A DNA stretch of 21,972 bases from assembly GCA_028679935.1 (NCBI GenBank), contig JAJRAL010000095.1, positions 1 to 21,972 on the forward strand, in the 5' to 3' direction. The position numbers were made by a program, and so were the translations under genes. This DNA comes from Methanomassiliicoccales archaeon. Lineage in GTDB: Archaea > Thermoplasmatota > Thermoplasmata > Methanomassiliicoccales > UBA472. This document shows positions 1-8,100 of the stretch, piece after piece (position 1 is the first letter of the stretch; the number at the start of each line of letters is the position of its first letter). Below the pieces are notes generated by a model, which had not been told where the DNA came from, did not search any database, and saw only the letters and a program-made list of their open reading frames with translations.

Positions 1-230
1 ACCAGGCTCGTCGTCACGCGGAAATCCCAGCGCCGATAGGCCGCGTAGACGAACCCAACGAGCACCGCGGCCGCGAACCCGACCAACGAGACCGATATGG
101 TGGCGCCGTCGATCTGGAACTGCGCATCGAGGAAGGAGAGGCCGAACCTGACGACCAGAAGGAAGAAGGCGATGATGCTTATCTGGAGCGCGTTGTTCAT
201 CGGCCCCGGCGGTCTCCTTCTCCGGCTCAT
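1..230 (-). CDS. Partial small membrane protein (C-terminus beyond window)
   Basis: This reading frame is open from an ATG at 230 to the window edge, giving about 76 residues of a protein whose end is missing. It starts MSRRRRPPGP, then has a hydrophobic helix around residues 14-34 (ISIIAFFLLVV core) and a second around 46-64 (SVSLVGFAAAVLVGFVYAAY), followed by a basic YRRWDFR stretch. The Arg-rich N-terminus followed by a helix suggests the N-terminus is cytoplasmic by the positive-inside rule. I chose the ATG at 230 over the in-frame ATG at 200 because a near-perfect SD tract, GGGAGGTGG, sits at 235-243 just upstream of it. I do not recognise the family and assign no function. Confidence 0.6.
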   Translation of the reverse strand, partial: MSRRRRPPGPMNNALQISIIAFFLLVVRFGLSFLDAQFQIDGATISVSLVGFAAAVLVGFVYAAYRRWDFRVTTSL

Positions 231-261
231 CGCCCCACCTCCCAACCAGGAATGGTACAAC

Positions 262-270
262 GCTATATCT
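262..270 (-). promoter_or_regulatory. TATA-like element for the partial membrane protein
   Basis: On the minus strand this reads AGATATAGC. It lies about 36 nt upstream of the ATG at 230, leaving room for a short leader that includes the SD tract at 235-243. Assignment rests on position and AT content only. Confidence 0.4.
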
Positions 271-355
271 GGATTCCAGTGGCGGAGACCTCGGCCCTCG
301 GAAGGACGATCGCTGACGGCACATTCATAGTCCCTGGACGGAATGGCCCCTAGAG

Positions 356-1297
356 ATGCTCGAGATCATCGGGGCAGTCGTCATCGTGATCGTTCTCGCC
401 TACCTCGCGCTCTGCTACGTCCTCTCGAGGACGATACTCCATCTCGACCGGCAGCCCGTGCCGAGGACGCCGAAGGACTACGGCATGGATTTCGAGCGGG
501 CGGACTTCAGGACCGAGGACGGGGTCGAGATCAAGGGTTGGTCGATCCCAGGCCGCACCAACAAGACCATCATCATGACCCACGTCGGCGGCTTGACGAA
601 GTACGGCTCGACGAAGCAGTTCCATGCGTTCACCAAGCTCTTCGACGAGGAGATCGAGTTCCTCAAGATCGCGAGGCATCTGCACGACAACGGCTACGGC
701 GTCCTGATGTTCGACTTTCGCAACCACGGTGAGAGCGGGAGGAGCCCGAACGGGGGCAAGACCGGCGTCGGGCTCTACGAGTACCGCGACGTGGCCGCGG
801 CGCTCGATTTCATCCATCGTAGCGAGACATTGCGCGACAACGACCTAGGCTTCGTCAGCTTCTGCATGGGAGCCGACTCGACGATCGTCGCGATGAGCAA
901 GTGCCCCGAACGTTTCTACAATGTCAAGTGCATGGTGGCGGTCCAGCCAATCTCGATGGAGGTCTTCGTGCGGACCTACTTCCCCAAGCGGTTCTCCTCC
1001 ATCGGCGCGAAGCTCCTCCTGCCGACGGTCATCGGTTTCGTCAACCTGCAGAGCGAGATCAAGCTGAGCGAGATGTCGCCGAGGGAGTTCGTCGAGGACA
1101 TCAAGGTGCCGACGTTGTACGTCCAGACAAGGAACGATCCGTGGACACGGATGAGCGACATAGAGGGGTTCTACGAGAAGACGAGATCGACGAAGGACTT
1201 CCTTTGGCTCGAAGGCCTCACGCACCGCTTCCAGGGCTACCAGTACTTCGGAGACCATCCGGAGAAGATGCTGGAATGGCTCGGCAAGTGGATGTGA
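356..1297 (+). CDS. Membrane-anchored alpha/beta hydrolase with Cys nucleophile
   Basis: The 313-residue protein begins with one hydrophobic helix (residues 3-23, IIGAVVIVIVLAYLALCYVL), which should anchor it in the membrane. An alpha/beta-hydrolase fold follows. Visible landmarks are GYGVLMFDFRNHGESG (113-128, the strand and turn before the nucleophile elbow), FVSFCMGADS (166-175), TRNDPWTRM (258-266, acid) and LTHRF (288-292, His). The inferred triad is Cys170, Asp261 and His290. The elbow reads S-F-C-M-G, so Cys replaces the usual Ser, as in dienelactone hydrolases. The substrate is unknown; peptidase S33-like, esterase and lyase roles are all possible. The start has no clear SD, but a weak TATA-like tract around 322-331 would fit a leaderless mRNA. 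The gene ends 13 bases before a convergent gene. Confidence 0.75.
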   Translation: MLEIIGAVVIVIVLAYLALCYVLSRTILHLDRQPVPRTPKDYGMDFERADFRTEDGVEIKGWSIPGRTNKTIIMTHVGGLTKYGSTKQFHAFTKLFDEEIEFLKIARHLHDNGYGVLMFDFRNHGESGRSPNGGKTGVGLYEYRDVAAALDFIHRSETLRDNDLGFVSFCMGADSTIVAMSKCPERFYNVKCMVAVQPISMEVFVRTYFPKRFSSIGAKLLLPTVIGFVNLQSEIKLSEMSPREFVEDIKVPTLYVQTRNDPWTRMSDIEGFYEKTRSTKDFLWLEGLTHRFQGYQYFGDHPEKMLEWLGKWM

Positions 1298-1310
1298 GAC
1301 GTCGCTCGCC

Positions 1311-1718
1311 CTAATGACGGGACTTTACGATCGCGAGCTGTCGGTTGCAGGCCTCGGACCACTCGCATTCCCCGCAGACCGAGCCGACGACGTCGAGCCT
1401 CTTGATGCGGTATTCGAGCAGGGCGTCGAGCTTTCGAGCCGAGAGGTGAAAGGTCTGCGGAGCGTGAAGGAACTTGGCGACCGCGGCGTCCTTGGCCAGA
1501 ACGGAAGCGCCGAAGTCGCAGGCGCCGTTGACCTGGTGGAGGCACGCAGCGCAGATGTCGTCACAGCCGGGAGAAACCTCCACCCGCACCGACGGATCGG
1601 ACTCCAATTTCGCGATCACCGCGCGCATGTTGTCCACGAATGTCCGGTCGTAGCCATGGCCACTGAACAGACGGTGACACAGGAGATGGTGTGGACGGAG
1701 ACGGATCGCGTCGCTCAT
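1311..1718 (-). CDS. DUF1284 family Cys-rich protein
   Basis: The 135-residue protein starts MSDAIRLRPHHLLCHRLFSG, the N-terminal signature I associate with DUF1284 (the RLRPHHLLC motif). It has eight cysteines: Cys14; a CxxxCxxC-x7-C group at 52, 56, 59 and 67; and a CxxC-x5-C group at 115, 118 and 124. This arrangement suggests Fe-S or Zn binding, but that is inference; no activity is established for the family as far as I know. An in-frame ATG 16 codons upstream was rejected because the family signature begins right at the ATG at 1718, and because a TATA-like element (1747-1753) lies about 33 nt above it. The gene is divergent from aguB and convergent with the alpha/beta hydrolase gene. 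Confidence 0.75.
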   Translation of the reverse strand: MSDAIRLRPHHLLCHRLFSGHGYDRTFVDNMRAVIAKLESDPSVRVEVSPGCDDICAACLHQVNGACDFGASVLAKDAAVAKFLHAPQTFHLSARKLDALLEYRIKRLDVVGSVCGECEWSEACNRQLAIVKSRH

Positions 1719-1746
1719 CGGCTCGTTCCGCCAACGTGTCCCGCCT

Positions 1747-1753
1747 ACTTTAT
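1747..1753 (-). promoter_or_regulatory. TATA-like element for the DUF1284 gene
   Basis: The minus strand reads CATAAAG here, about 33 nt upstream of the ATG at 1718. It shares the 107-base divergent spacer 1719-1825 with the aguBA promoter, so one regulator could affect both genes. Confidence 0.4.
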
Positions 1754-1790
1754 GCTTCCACCGCATCCCGGTCCCAGCCGCCCAATCGGA

Positions 1791-1801
1791 AAACCTATAT
1801 T
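1791..1801 (+). promoter_or_regulatory. TATA box of the aguBA operon
   Basis: The sequence AAACCTATATT is centred about 29 nt upstream of the aguB ATG at 1826. No SD precedes that ATG, so transcription would start at or next to the start codon and the mRNA would be leaderless. Confidence 0.55.
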
Positions 1802-1825
1802 CACGGCTTCGCGCATGAGGACGCG

Positions 1826-2704
1826 ATGGCGACCGGCAGATTGCGGATCGGGCTCGCGCAGATGAGCATGAAAGCGTCCCTTTTGGATAACCTCAGCAAG
1901 GCGGTCTTGATGACTGAGACCGCGGCCTCGCAGGGCGCGGACATCGTCTGCCTGCCGGAGCTCTTCATGTCCAGGTACTTCGCCCAGCATGACATCTCGG
2001 GGGCCTTCGATGCGACCGATTTCGCCGTGAGGGTGCCGGGGAGCGAGACGAGGACGCTCGCCCAGTGCGCCAAGGAGAACCACGTTACCCTCGTCGCTGG
2101 CTCCGTGTACGAGCTCGACCACGGCAAGCTCTACAACACATCCTGCGTCTTCGACCCGAACGGAAGGATGGTCGGCAAGTACCGCAAGACGCACATCCCG
2201 CACGACGAGTCGTACTATGAGCAGAGCTACTTCGCGCCCGGGGACACCGGCTTCAGGGTGTTCCGTACCCCCAAGGCAAAGGTGGGGGTCAACATCTGCT
2301 ATGATCAGTGGTTCCCGGAGGCGGCGAGGTGCGAGGCCCTTCTCGGCGCCGACGTCCTGTTCTATCCCACGGCGATCGGCCACGTCAAGGGCATCTCCGA
2401 GGCGGAAGGCGACTGGCAGACCGCGTGGGAGAACGTGATGCGCGGTCATGCGATCGCCAACTCGTTCATCGTCGTCGCGGTCAACCGCGCCGGCGTGGAG
2501 GAGGACATGAAGTTCTGGGGAGGCTCCTGCGTCATCGACGCGTTCGGACGGACGGTCGTCCGCGCCGGGGCGAGAGAGCAGGTCGTGGTCGTAGAGGCCG
2601 ACCTCGGTCACTCCGCCATAGTCCGAAAGGGATGGCGCTTCTTTCCGAACCGCCGGCCCGAGTGCTACAGCAGGATCGTCGAGGGCGATTCGAAGGAGGG
2701 ATGA
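1826..2704 (+). CDS. aguB: N-carbamoylputrescine amidase
   Basis: This 292-residue nitrilase-superfamily enzyme should hydrolyse N-carbamoylputrescine to putrescine, CO2 and ammonia. The catalytic triad is visible: Glu45 in LPELFMSRYF, Lys121 in KYRKTHIPHD, and Cys158 in GVNICYDQWFPEAAR. The HIPHDESYYEQSYFAPGD segment (123-140) and GGSCVIDAFG (232-241) are typical of the AguB branch, and the length matches the usual ~290 residues. I chose the ATG at 1826 over upstream in-frame codons because the homologous N-terminus (LRIGLAQMS) starts there and a TATA box sits 29 nt before it. One base separates its stop from the GTG of aguA, which supplies the preceding reaction, so the pair is an operon. 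Confidence 0.92.
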   Translation: MATGRLRIGLAQMSMKASLLDNLSKAVLMTETAASQGADIVCLPELFMSRYFAQHDISGAFDATDFAVRVPGSETRTLAQCAKENHVTLVAGSVYELDHGKLYNTSCVFDPNGRMVGKYRKTHIPHDESYYEQSYFAPGDTGFRVFRTPKAKVGVNICYDQWFPEAARCEALLGADVLFYPTAIGHVKGISEAEGDWQTAWENVMRGHAIANSFIVVAVNRAGVEEDMKFWGGSCVIDAFGRTVVRAGAREQVVVVEADLGHSAIVRKGWRFFPNRRPECYSRIVEGDSKEG

Positions 2705-2705
2705 G

Positions 2706-3752
2706 GTGGAGGCGGAGACCCCCTGGTCCCTGGGCTACCGCATGCCGGCGGAGTGGGAGAGGCATGAAGCGACCTGGCTCTCCTGGCCGAAGAATCCCCT
2801 CACCTTTCCGAATGGTGTCGTCTCGAAGGTCGAGGACCTGTATTGCATGATGGTCGAGGCGCTCTCGGGAGGGGAAATGGTCAAGGTCCTGGTCGAGGAC
2901 GACGCGATGGCCAAACGCGTAGAGGGCAGGCTCAGAGATTCCGGGTCGGCGATGAAGAACGTATCGCTGCTCAAGATCAGGTCCGCCGACGTCTGGATCC
3001 GTGACTACGGGCCGACCTTCCTGGTACATCACAGGGAGAAGAAGACGGCGGTGAAGTGGCGCTTCAACGCATGGGGCGGCAAGTACGACGACCTGATGGC
3101 GGATGATACGACGGGCGACGAGGTCATTCGCGCTTCGGGGGCTAGGGCATTCCGTCCGGGCATAGTCATGGAGGGGGGTTCGATCGACGTCAATGGCGTC
3201 GGCAGCGTCCTCACGACCGAGCAGTGTCTGCTAAACAAGAACCGGAACCCCGAGCTGTCTAGGGAGCAGATCGAAAGATACCTCGAGCAGTACATCGGCA
3301 CTCCCAACGTCATCTGGCTAGGGTCGGGCATCGAGGGCGACGACACCGACGGGCACGTCGACGATTTCGCGAGGTTCATTTCGCGGGACACGGTCGTCTG
3401 CTCGTTCTCCGAGTCGACGGGGACGGAGAACCGAGGGGTGCTTGAGAGGAACCTCGAACTGCTTGAGCGGGCGAAGGACCAGGACGGCCGACCGCTGAAC
3501 GTCGTCAAACTGCCGATGCCGCGGCCCCTGCGCCTCGAGGAAGAGGACCGATGGCTTCCCGCGAGCTACGCCAATTTCTACATCGGCAACCACGTCGTCC
3601 TGCTTCCGGTCTTCAAGGACCCGAACGACGAGAAGGCGGTCGGGGCCCTCTCGCGTATGTTCCCCGGACGGAAGGTCGTCCCGATCTACGCCGCCGACCT
3701 CGTCTATGGATACGGCGGAATACACTGCGTCACCCAGCAGGAACCGGCCTGA
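2706..3752 (+). CDS. aguA: Agmatine deiminase
   Basis: This 348-residue member of the guanidino-group-modifying (peptidylarginine-deiminase-like) superfamily converts agmatine to N-carbamoylputrescine and ammonia. The family N-terminus is recognisable (LGYRMPAEWERHEATWLSWP, residues 9-28). Active-site elements are DVWIRDYGP (95-103), MEGGSID (155-161), TDGHVDDFARF (214-224, with His217) and GYGGIHCVTQQ near the C-terminus (Cys341 nucleophile). Translation starts at GTG 2706, one base after the aguB stop. A strong GGAGG at 2695-2699 inside the aguB end supports it, so translation is coupled. With aguB it forms a deiminase route from agmatine to putrescine. No arginine decarboxylase is seen in the window. 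Confidence 0.94.
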   Translation: MEAETPWSLGYRMPAEWERHEATWLSWPKNPLTFPNGVVSKVEDLYCMMVEALSGGEMVKVLVEDDAMAKRVEGRLRDSGSAMKNVSLLKIRSADVWIRDYGPTFLVHHREKKTAVKWRFNAWGGKYDDLMADDTTGDEVIRASGARAFRPGIVMEGGSIDVNGVGSVLTTEQCLLNKNRNPELSREQIERYLEQYIGTPNVIWLGSGIEGDDTDGHVDDFARFISRDTVVCSFSESTGTENRGVLERNLELLERAKDQDGRPLNVVKLPMPRPLRLEEEDRWLPASYANFYIGNHVVLLPVFKDPNDEKAVGALSRMFPGRKVVPIYAADLVYGYGGIHCVTQQEPA

Positions 3753-3756
3753 ACGC

Positions 3757-4392
3757 TTACTCCGGCGCGATCCTCGTCTGTCTCTTCTCCCTCTGTCTTC
3801 TTCCGATTCCCCATATGAGCGCGATCATCGGCGCGAGGATCCAGATAATGAACCGGAGCTTCGTCGTGCCGACACTGAGCTCCCAGAACACCGGCAGCAT
3901 CGAGACGATGAAGACCGTGGCCTGGAAGACGAACACCTGGCGCTTCTCATGGTACGCCTTGCGGACGAGTGGTGAAGTGTTCCCGGCCCCGTTGATTATC
4001 TTCTGCGCGAAGAACGCGAGGACTGCCATCAGGCTGGCCAGGTCGGCAGCATACAGCATCGACGCGATTTCGTCGACGTTCGAAGCGGTGTGCTGAGTGA
4101 TGAGATTGAAAAGATACGGCTCAAGGGCGACGAGGAAGAGAAGTATGTAGGTGACCCTCAGCATCCCGGTGGACTCGACCTTGAAGAGGAGCATCTCCTT
4201 GGTCACCTCCTCCCAGATGAAGACCAGGATGATGAAACCGTAGGTGAAGGCCAGCAGGTCCTGGAGTATCTCCGTCGAGTCCTTTGGTACGGTGTTGATC
4301 AGAATCAGGGCGCCGATCGAGAGAGCGAGACCGAATATGAGGTCGACGAGGCCCTCTATCTCCGGAAGGATGTCCCCTCGCTCTCTTGCCAC
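3757..4392 (-). CDS. Six-helix membrane protein, possibly TMEM175/DUF1211-like
   Basis: With a GTG start at 4392 the protein has 211 residues and about six hydrophobic helices, near 15-33, 48-65, 78-98, 110-130, 153-172 and 178-196, ending in a basic tail (RRQREKRQ). The layout recalls the six-helix unit of TMEM175-type potassium channels: a helix after RGDILPEIEGLVDLIFG, then LLAFTYGFIILVFIWEEV, then a helix ending in a Pro-containing LVALEPYLF. The family FSD signature is at best degenerate (LVD, residues 15-17), so the assignment is tentative. A longer frame reaches an ATG at 4470, but a good TATA box (4412-4421) falls inside it and points to the GTG at 4392 as a leaderless start. The gene is convergent with aguA (4 bases apart) and divergent from the superoxide dismutase gene. 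Confidence 0.6.
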   Translation of the reverse strand: MARERGDILPEIEGLVDLIFGLALSIGALILINTVPKDSTEILQDLLAFTYGFIILVFIWEEVTKEMLLFKVESTGMLRVTYILLFLVALEPYLFNLITQHTASNVDEIASMLYAADLASLMAVLAFFAQKIINGAGNTSPLVRKAYHEKRQVFVFQATVFIVSMLPVFWELSVGTTKLRFIIWILAPMIALIWGIGRRQREKRQTRIAPE

Positions 4393-4411
4393 GCCATTTG
4401 AATGCGCTGGA

Positions 4412-4421
4412 GGATATAAAT
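4412..4421 (-). promoter_or_regulatory. TATA box of the six-helix membrane protein gene
   Basis: The minus strand reads ATTTATATCC, a close match to an archaeal TATA box. It is centred about 25 nt upstream of the GTG at 4392. This decides the start of that gene and implies a leaderless transcript. Confidence 0.55.
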
Positions 4422-4479
4422 CACTTCTCGCCAGAACATGCGCGCTGGCGATACGCAGCCTCCGCTCCACGCAAATCCG

Positions 4480-4520
4480 TAAATAGGGCCTGCTCCAAGA
4501 ATCGGTTCACTCGATGAGGT
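4480..4520 (+). promoter_or_regulatory. Promoter and SD of the superoxide dismutase gene
   Basis: A TAAATA element at 4480-4485 would place transcription start near 4509. The resulting short leader carries GAGGT at 4516-4520, six bases before the ATG at 4527. Unlike several neighbours, this gene therefore appears to have an SD-led mRNA. Confidence 0.45.
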
Positions 4521-4526
4521 AATCAT

Positions 4527-5132
4527 ATGGCTGAGAAGAAGTTCTACGTGCTGGCCCCGCTGCCGTACGACTACAACGCATTGGCACCGGTGATCTCGCA
4601 GGAGCTGCTGACGCTGCATCACGACAAGCACCACGCGGGCTACGTCAAGGGCCTGAACGCACTCCTGGAGAAGCTCGAAAAGGCGAGAAGGGAAGACACC
4701 GACCTCGACATGAAGGCGGTCACCAAGGAGTACTCGTTCCACTTCGGCGGCAACCTGCTGCACGAGAAGTTCTGGACGAACATGGCCCCGGTGGGCAAGG
4801 CGGGCGGCAAGCCAGGTGGCAAGATCGGCACCGTCATCGACAACGAGTTCGGCTCGTTCGACCGCTTCAAGAAGGAGTTCTCCGCGGTCGCGAGCAGCGT
4901 CGAGGGAAGCGGTTGGGCGGCGCTCGGATTCTGCGGGCACATCGACCGGCCGATCCTGTTCCAGATCGAAAAGCACAACGTCAACGTGAACCCGATGATG
5001 AAGATCCTGCTGGTTCTCGACGTCTGGGAGCATGCCTATTACGTCGACTACAAGAACGACCGGGCCAAGTTCGTCGAGAACTGGTGGAACCTGGTCAACT
5101 GGCCCGAGGTCGAGAAGCGCCTGCCGATCTGA
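4527..5132 (+). CDS. sod: Superoxide dismutase (Fe/Mn family)
   Basis: This cytoplasmic enzyme of 201 residues disproportionates superoxide to oxygen and hydrogen peroxide. All four metal ligands are visible: His31 in LTLHHDKHHAGYV, His79 in GNLLHEKFW, and Asp165 and His169 in LVLDVWEHAYY. The N-terminal LPYDYNALAPVIS and the C-terminal NWWNLVNWPEVEKR are family hallmarks. The segment EGSGWAALGFCGHIDRPILF (126-145) resembles archaeal forms more than classical bacterial Mn enzymes. I do not assign Fe or Mn preference from sequence. The gene stands alone with its own promoter and SD, and its stop is 17 bases from the convergent peptidase gene. Its presence shows the organism meets oxygen at least occasionally. 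Confidence 0.95.
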   Translation: MAEKKFYVLAPLPYDYNALAPVISQELLTLHHDKHHAGYVKGLNALLEKLEKARREDTDLDMKAVTKEYSFHFGGNLLHEKFWTNMAPVGKAGGKPGGKIGTVIDNEFGSFDRFKKEFSAVASSVEGSGWAALGFCGHIDRPILFQIEKHNVNVNPMMKILLVLDVWEHAYYVDYKNDRAKFVENWWNLVNWPEVEKRLPI

Positions 5133-5149
5133 GGCGATTGGCTCCGATC

Positions 5150-8100
5150 TCACTTCGGCTTCTTCCTCGTCAGCAGGAATGCTCCCGCAAGCGCGCATGT
5201 CGTGGCGACAATCACGATATCGAGGAGCACGCCGTAGGGGCCGGAAGGGCTCAGAGGGTTCGTATCGACCGTGACGACCGTCGAGCCCTCCGCCCGGTTC
5301 CCCGCCACGTCGACGGAGACGACGGTGATGTTATGCGTCCCGTCCGATAGACCCTGCAGCACAGCCACCCCGCCCTCCGCGGTCGGTGAGCCTTGGCTGA
5401 CACCGTCGACTATCAGCTCGGTGCCATTAAGCCCTGAGCAGCCATCGGATGAGTTCCATTTCACCGTGACAGAGCCGTCTGTCGAATGCGTCGGGGTGGC
5501 CAGGATCCCCGACATCGCGGGCGGCGTCGAGTCCAAAGAGAGGCTGAGCGTCTTGACCGCTTCGATGTTCCCCGCCGCATCCTCGGATCGATAGTCGATG
5601 GAGTGATGGCCCTCTGCGGTGAGGATCACCGACGTCTCATACCCCGTCCACGGGCCGCTGTCGATTCTGTACGTTGTGTTTGAGACAGCCCCGTCTCCGT
5701 CGTTCGCGACCAGGGTCACCGATACGGTGCCGATGTACCATCCGTTGCTCCCCTCGGTCGCGGCTATCAAGGCGGTCGTATTGGGGATGCCAGTATCGAT
5801 GATGAACTCGACCGAGTTGACGATCTCCCTCCTGCCAGCCACGTCCATCGAGAAGAACTCGATGAGATGCGCTCCATTGGTGCTGACCGTCACCGTATGC
5901 GTATAGTCTGTCCAGGCGCCTTCATCGAGACGGAAGGTGATGTTGCCGATCCCGCTGCCTGAATCGACCGCCTCGAGGGTCGTTGTGACGTTCCCTCTGT
6001 ACCAGCCCTGCGTGCCCTCTGGACCCGAGATGGTCGCTGAGCTCGTCGGCGCCGAGGCGTCGATGCGGATCTCCTCGGTCCGCTCCTCCTCGACGTTCCC
6101 GGCGGCGTCCACCGAGTAGTACCGGAGAACGTGGGTCCCCTCCTCCGAGACCACGAATGGCGCAGATACCGTGTGCCAGGGTTCGTCGTCGAGAGAGACG
6201 CAGGTGGCGAGCACGCCGCTCTGGTCATCTGAAGGCGTCAGGTTCACTGTCGCGTTCGAAATGACCCAGCCGTTCCGTCCCTCGTCCGCCAACACAGCGA
6301 TGGTGGTCTGCGGCGCCCCGGTGTCAATCTTGAAGGTGATCTCGGCGACCGCGGAGGGATTGCCCGCCGCGTCAAGCCCGTAGTAGCTGAGGGTGTGCTC
6401 CCCGCCCGCGGTCACCGTGACTTCCGACGATGAGAACGCCGCTCCGTCGACCGAAACGTACCACGAGCCAGGACCGCTGCAGATGTCTATGACGTCGGCG
6501 TCGACTGCGACCTCGCTGATGAACCAGTCTGCCGCACCCATCTCCCCCGATAGGACAGGGGCGACGTCGGGTGGGGTTGTGTCTATCTTGAACGTGAGTT
6601 CCACCGCGTCGGAGGGATTGCCCGCGAAGTCCACTGCAACAACGCTGACGTGGTGCTCCGCATCGCCTCCGACGAAGAAGTCGTCGACGCATTCCTGGAA
6701 CGGTCCGGAATCCACGGAATAGGTGATGTTCGCCACGCCACTCGTCGAATCGGAGGCATTCGGATCGACCGATACGACCGAGACGTACCAGCCGCCGCTA
6801 CCCTCGTCGCCGGCGACGACTGGCGCGACCGTCGGTGCCAAGACATCGATCTTTATCGTCGCTTGCCTCGTCCCCTCGACGTTGCCGGAATCGTCTACGG
6901 AGTAATAGCTCAAGGAGTGTACGCCCTCCGCTGCGATCACGAACGGTGCGCCATAATGGCTCCATGAGCCGCCGTCGAGACTGTAGTATGTCTCTGTGGC
7001 TCCGCCTTCATCGTCCAGTGCCGTCAGGCTGACGCTAACAGCCGAAACGAACCAGTCGTTCGAGCCGTGCGAACCGCTGAGCCCAATCATCGTGGAGGGA
7101 GGGGAGGTGTCGGGGACCGTGGCGATGATCGAGACCGCGTCGCAGGGCAGCCAGAGCTGCTCTTCTGACGAGCCTATGAGCCAATCGACCTGGATCCGCC
7201 CATCGTCTTGGGCGTCGGCGATCCGGCTCGAGGAGAGTCCAGCGATGTCATTGCCGTCACCCCATACTGGGGCACCGTTCGCTGACGCCGTCGCCGACGC
7301 CACGAACCCTCCTGACGCTTCGTTCCTGAAACACGCGATGATGTAATACGTTCCAGCGGTCGACGGCACGGTGAGCGTGATGGTCGCGGTCACGGTCGAC
7401 GTTCCGGTGGATATCGAGGGGTCGATCGTCAGATAGCTCGTCGAGGCGGGTCCCCAGCTCGGCACGATGACGAGAGGAACGGTCGCGAAGAAGGACCAAG
7501 GGTTATGACAGAGGATGGTGAGGTCGCCTGAGATTGTCGAGCCGCAGTTCACGGCCATCTGTTCGTTGGTGATCGACAGATCGCCGAACGAGAGCGTCCC
7601 ACCAACTATCGAGACCGAGGCGAAGAGGCCGAGGTCGCTAGTGACCAGAGATGTGGCGACCTCCAGATCGTACTGGTTCGTGTCGCCGTTCGCGCCCCGG
7701 ATACAGACGTAGTAGTTGCCCGATTCGCTCACCGTCGTCGTGACCGACTCCACGTTTCCCGTCGTCTGGGAAGAATCGAGCAGAGTCGATCCGTCCGGCG
7801 CATAGAGGAAGAGGTCCAAGTTGCCGTTGGCGTTCGTGAACGACGCGTTCGCGTAGACGGCGTAGCCTGCTCCGACGTTCACCTTGAACCAGTCATCGTC
7901 GTTGCAGACCAACCCGGCATACGTACCCGGACCGATCGATGCGGCCTGGGATGGATTGTCGTTCTCCTCGAAGGCGTCGTCCGGAGGCAGTTGTCTCAAG
8001 CGGTCCACGTAACCCGCGTCCTCACCCACGCTGTTGATGGAATCCTTGACGTAGCTCCACTTGACGGCGTGGTGACCCGAAGCGATGGTGAAGGTCTGTT

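Noticed and set aside
1745..2611. 288-codon minus-strand frame opposite aguB
   Set aside because: It mirrors a well-supported nitrilase-family gene and shows only biased composition.
4356..5198. 280-codon minus-strand frame opposite the superoxide dismutase gene
   Set aside because: The plus strand encodes a complete dismutase with all metal ligands; the antisense product has no family features.
5528..7108. Repeat region in the peptidase as a CRISPR or DNA satellite
   Set aside because: The periodicity is in the protein (about 88 residues) with diverged DNA and no constant spacer-repeat pattern.
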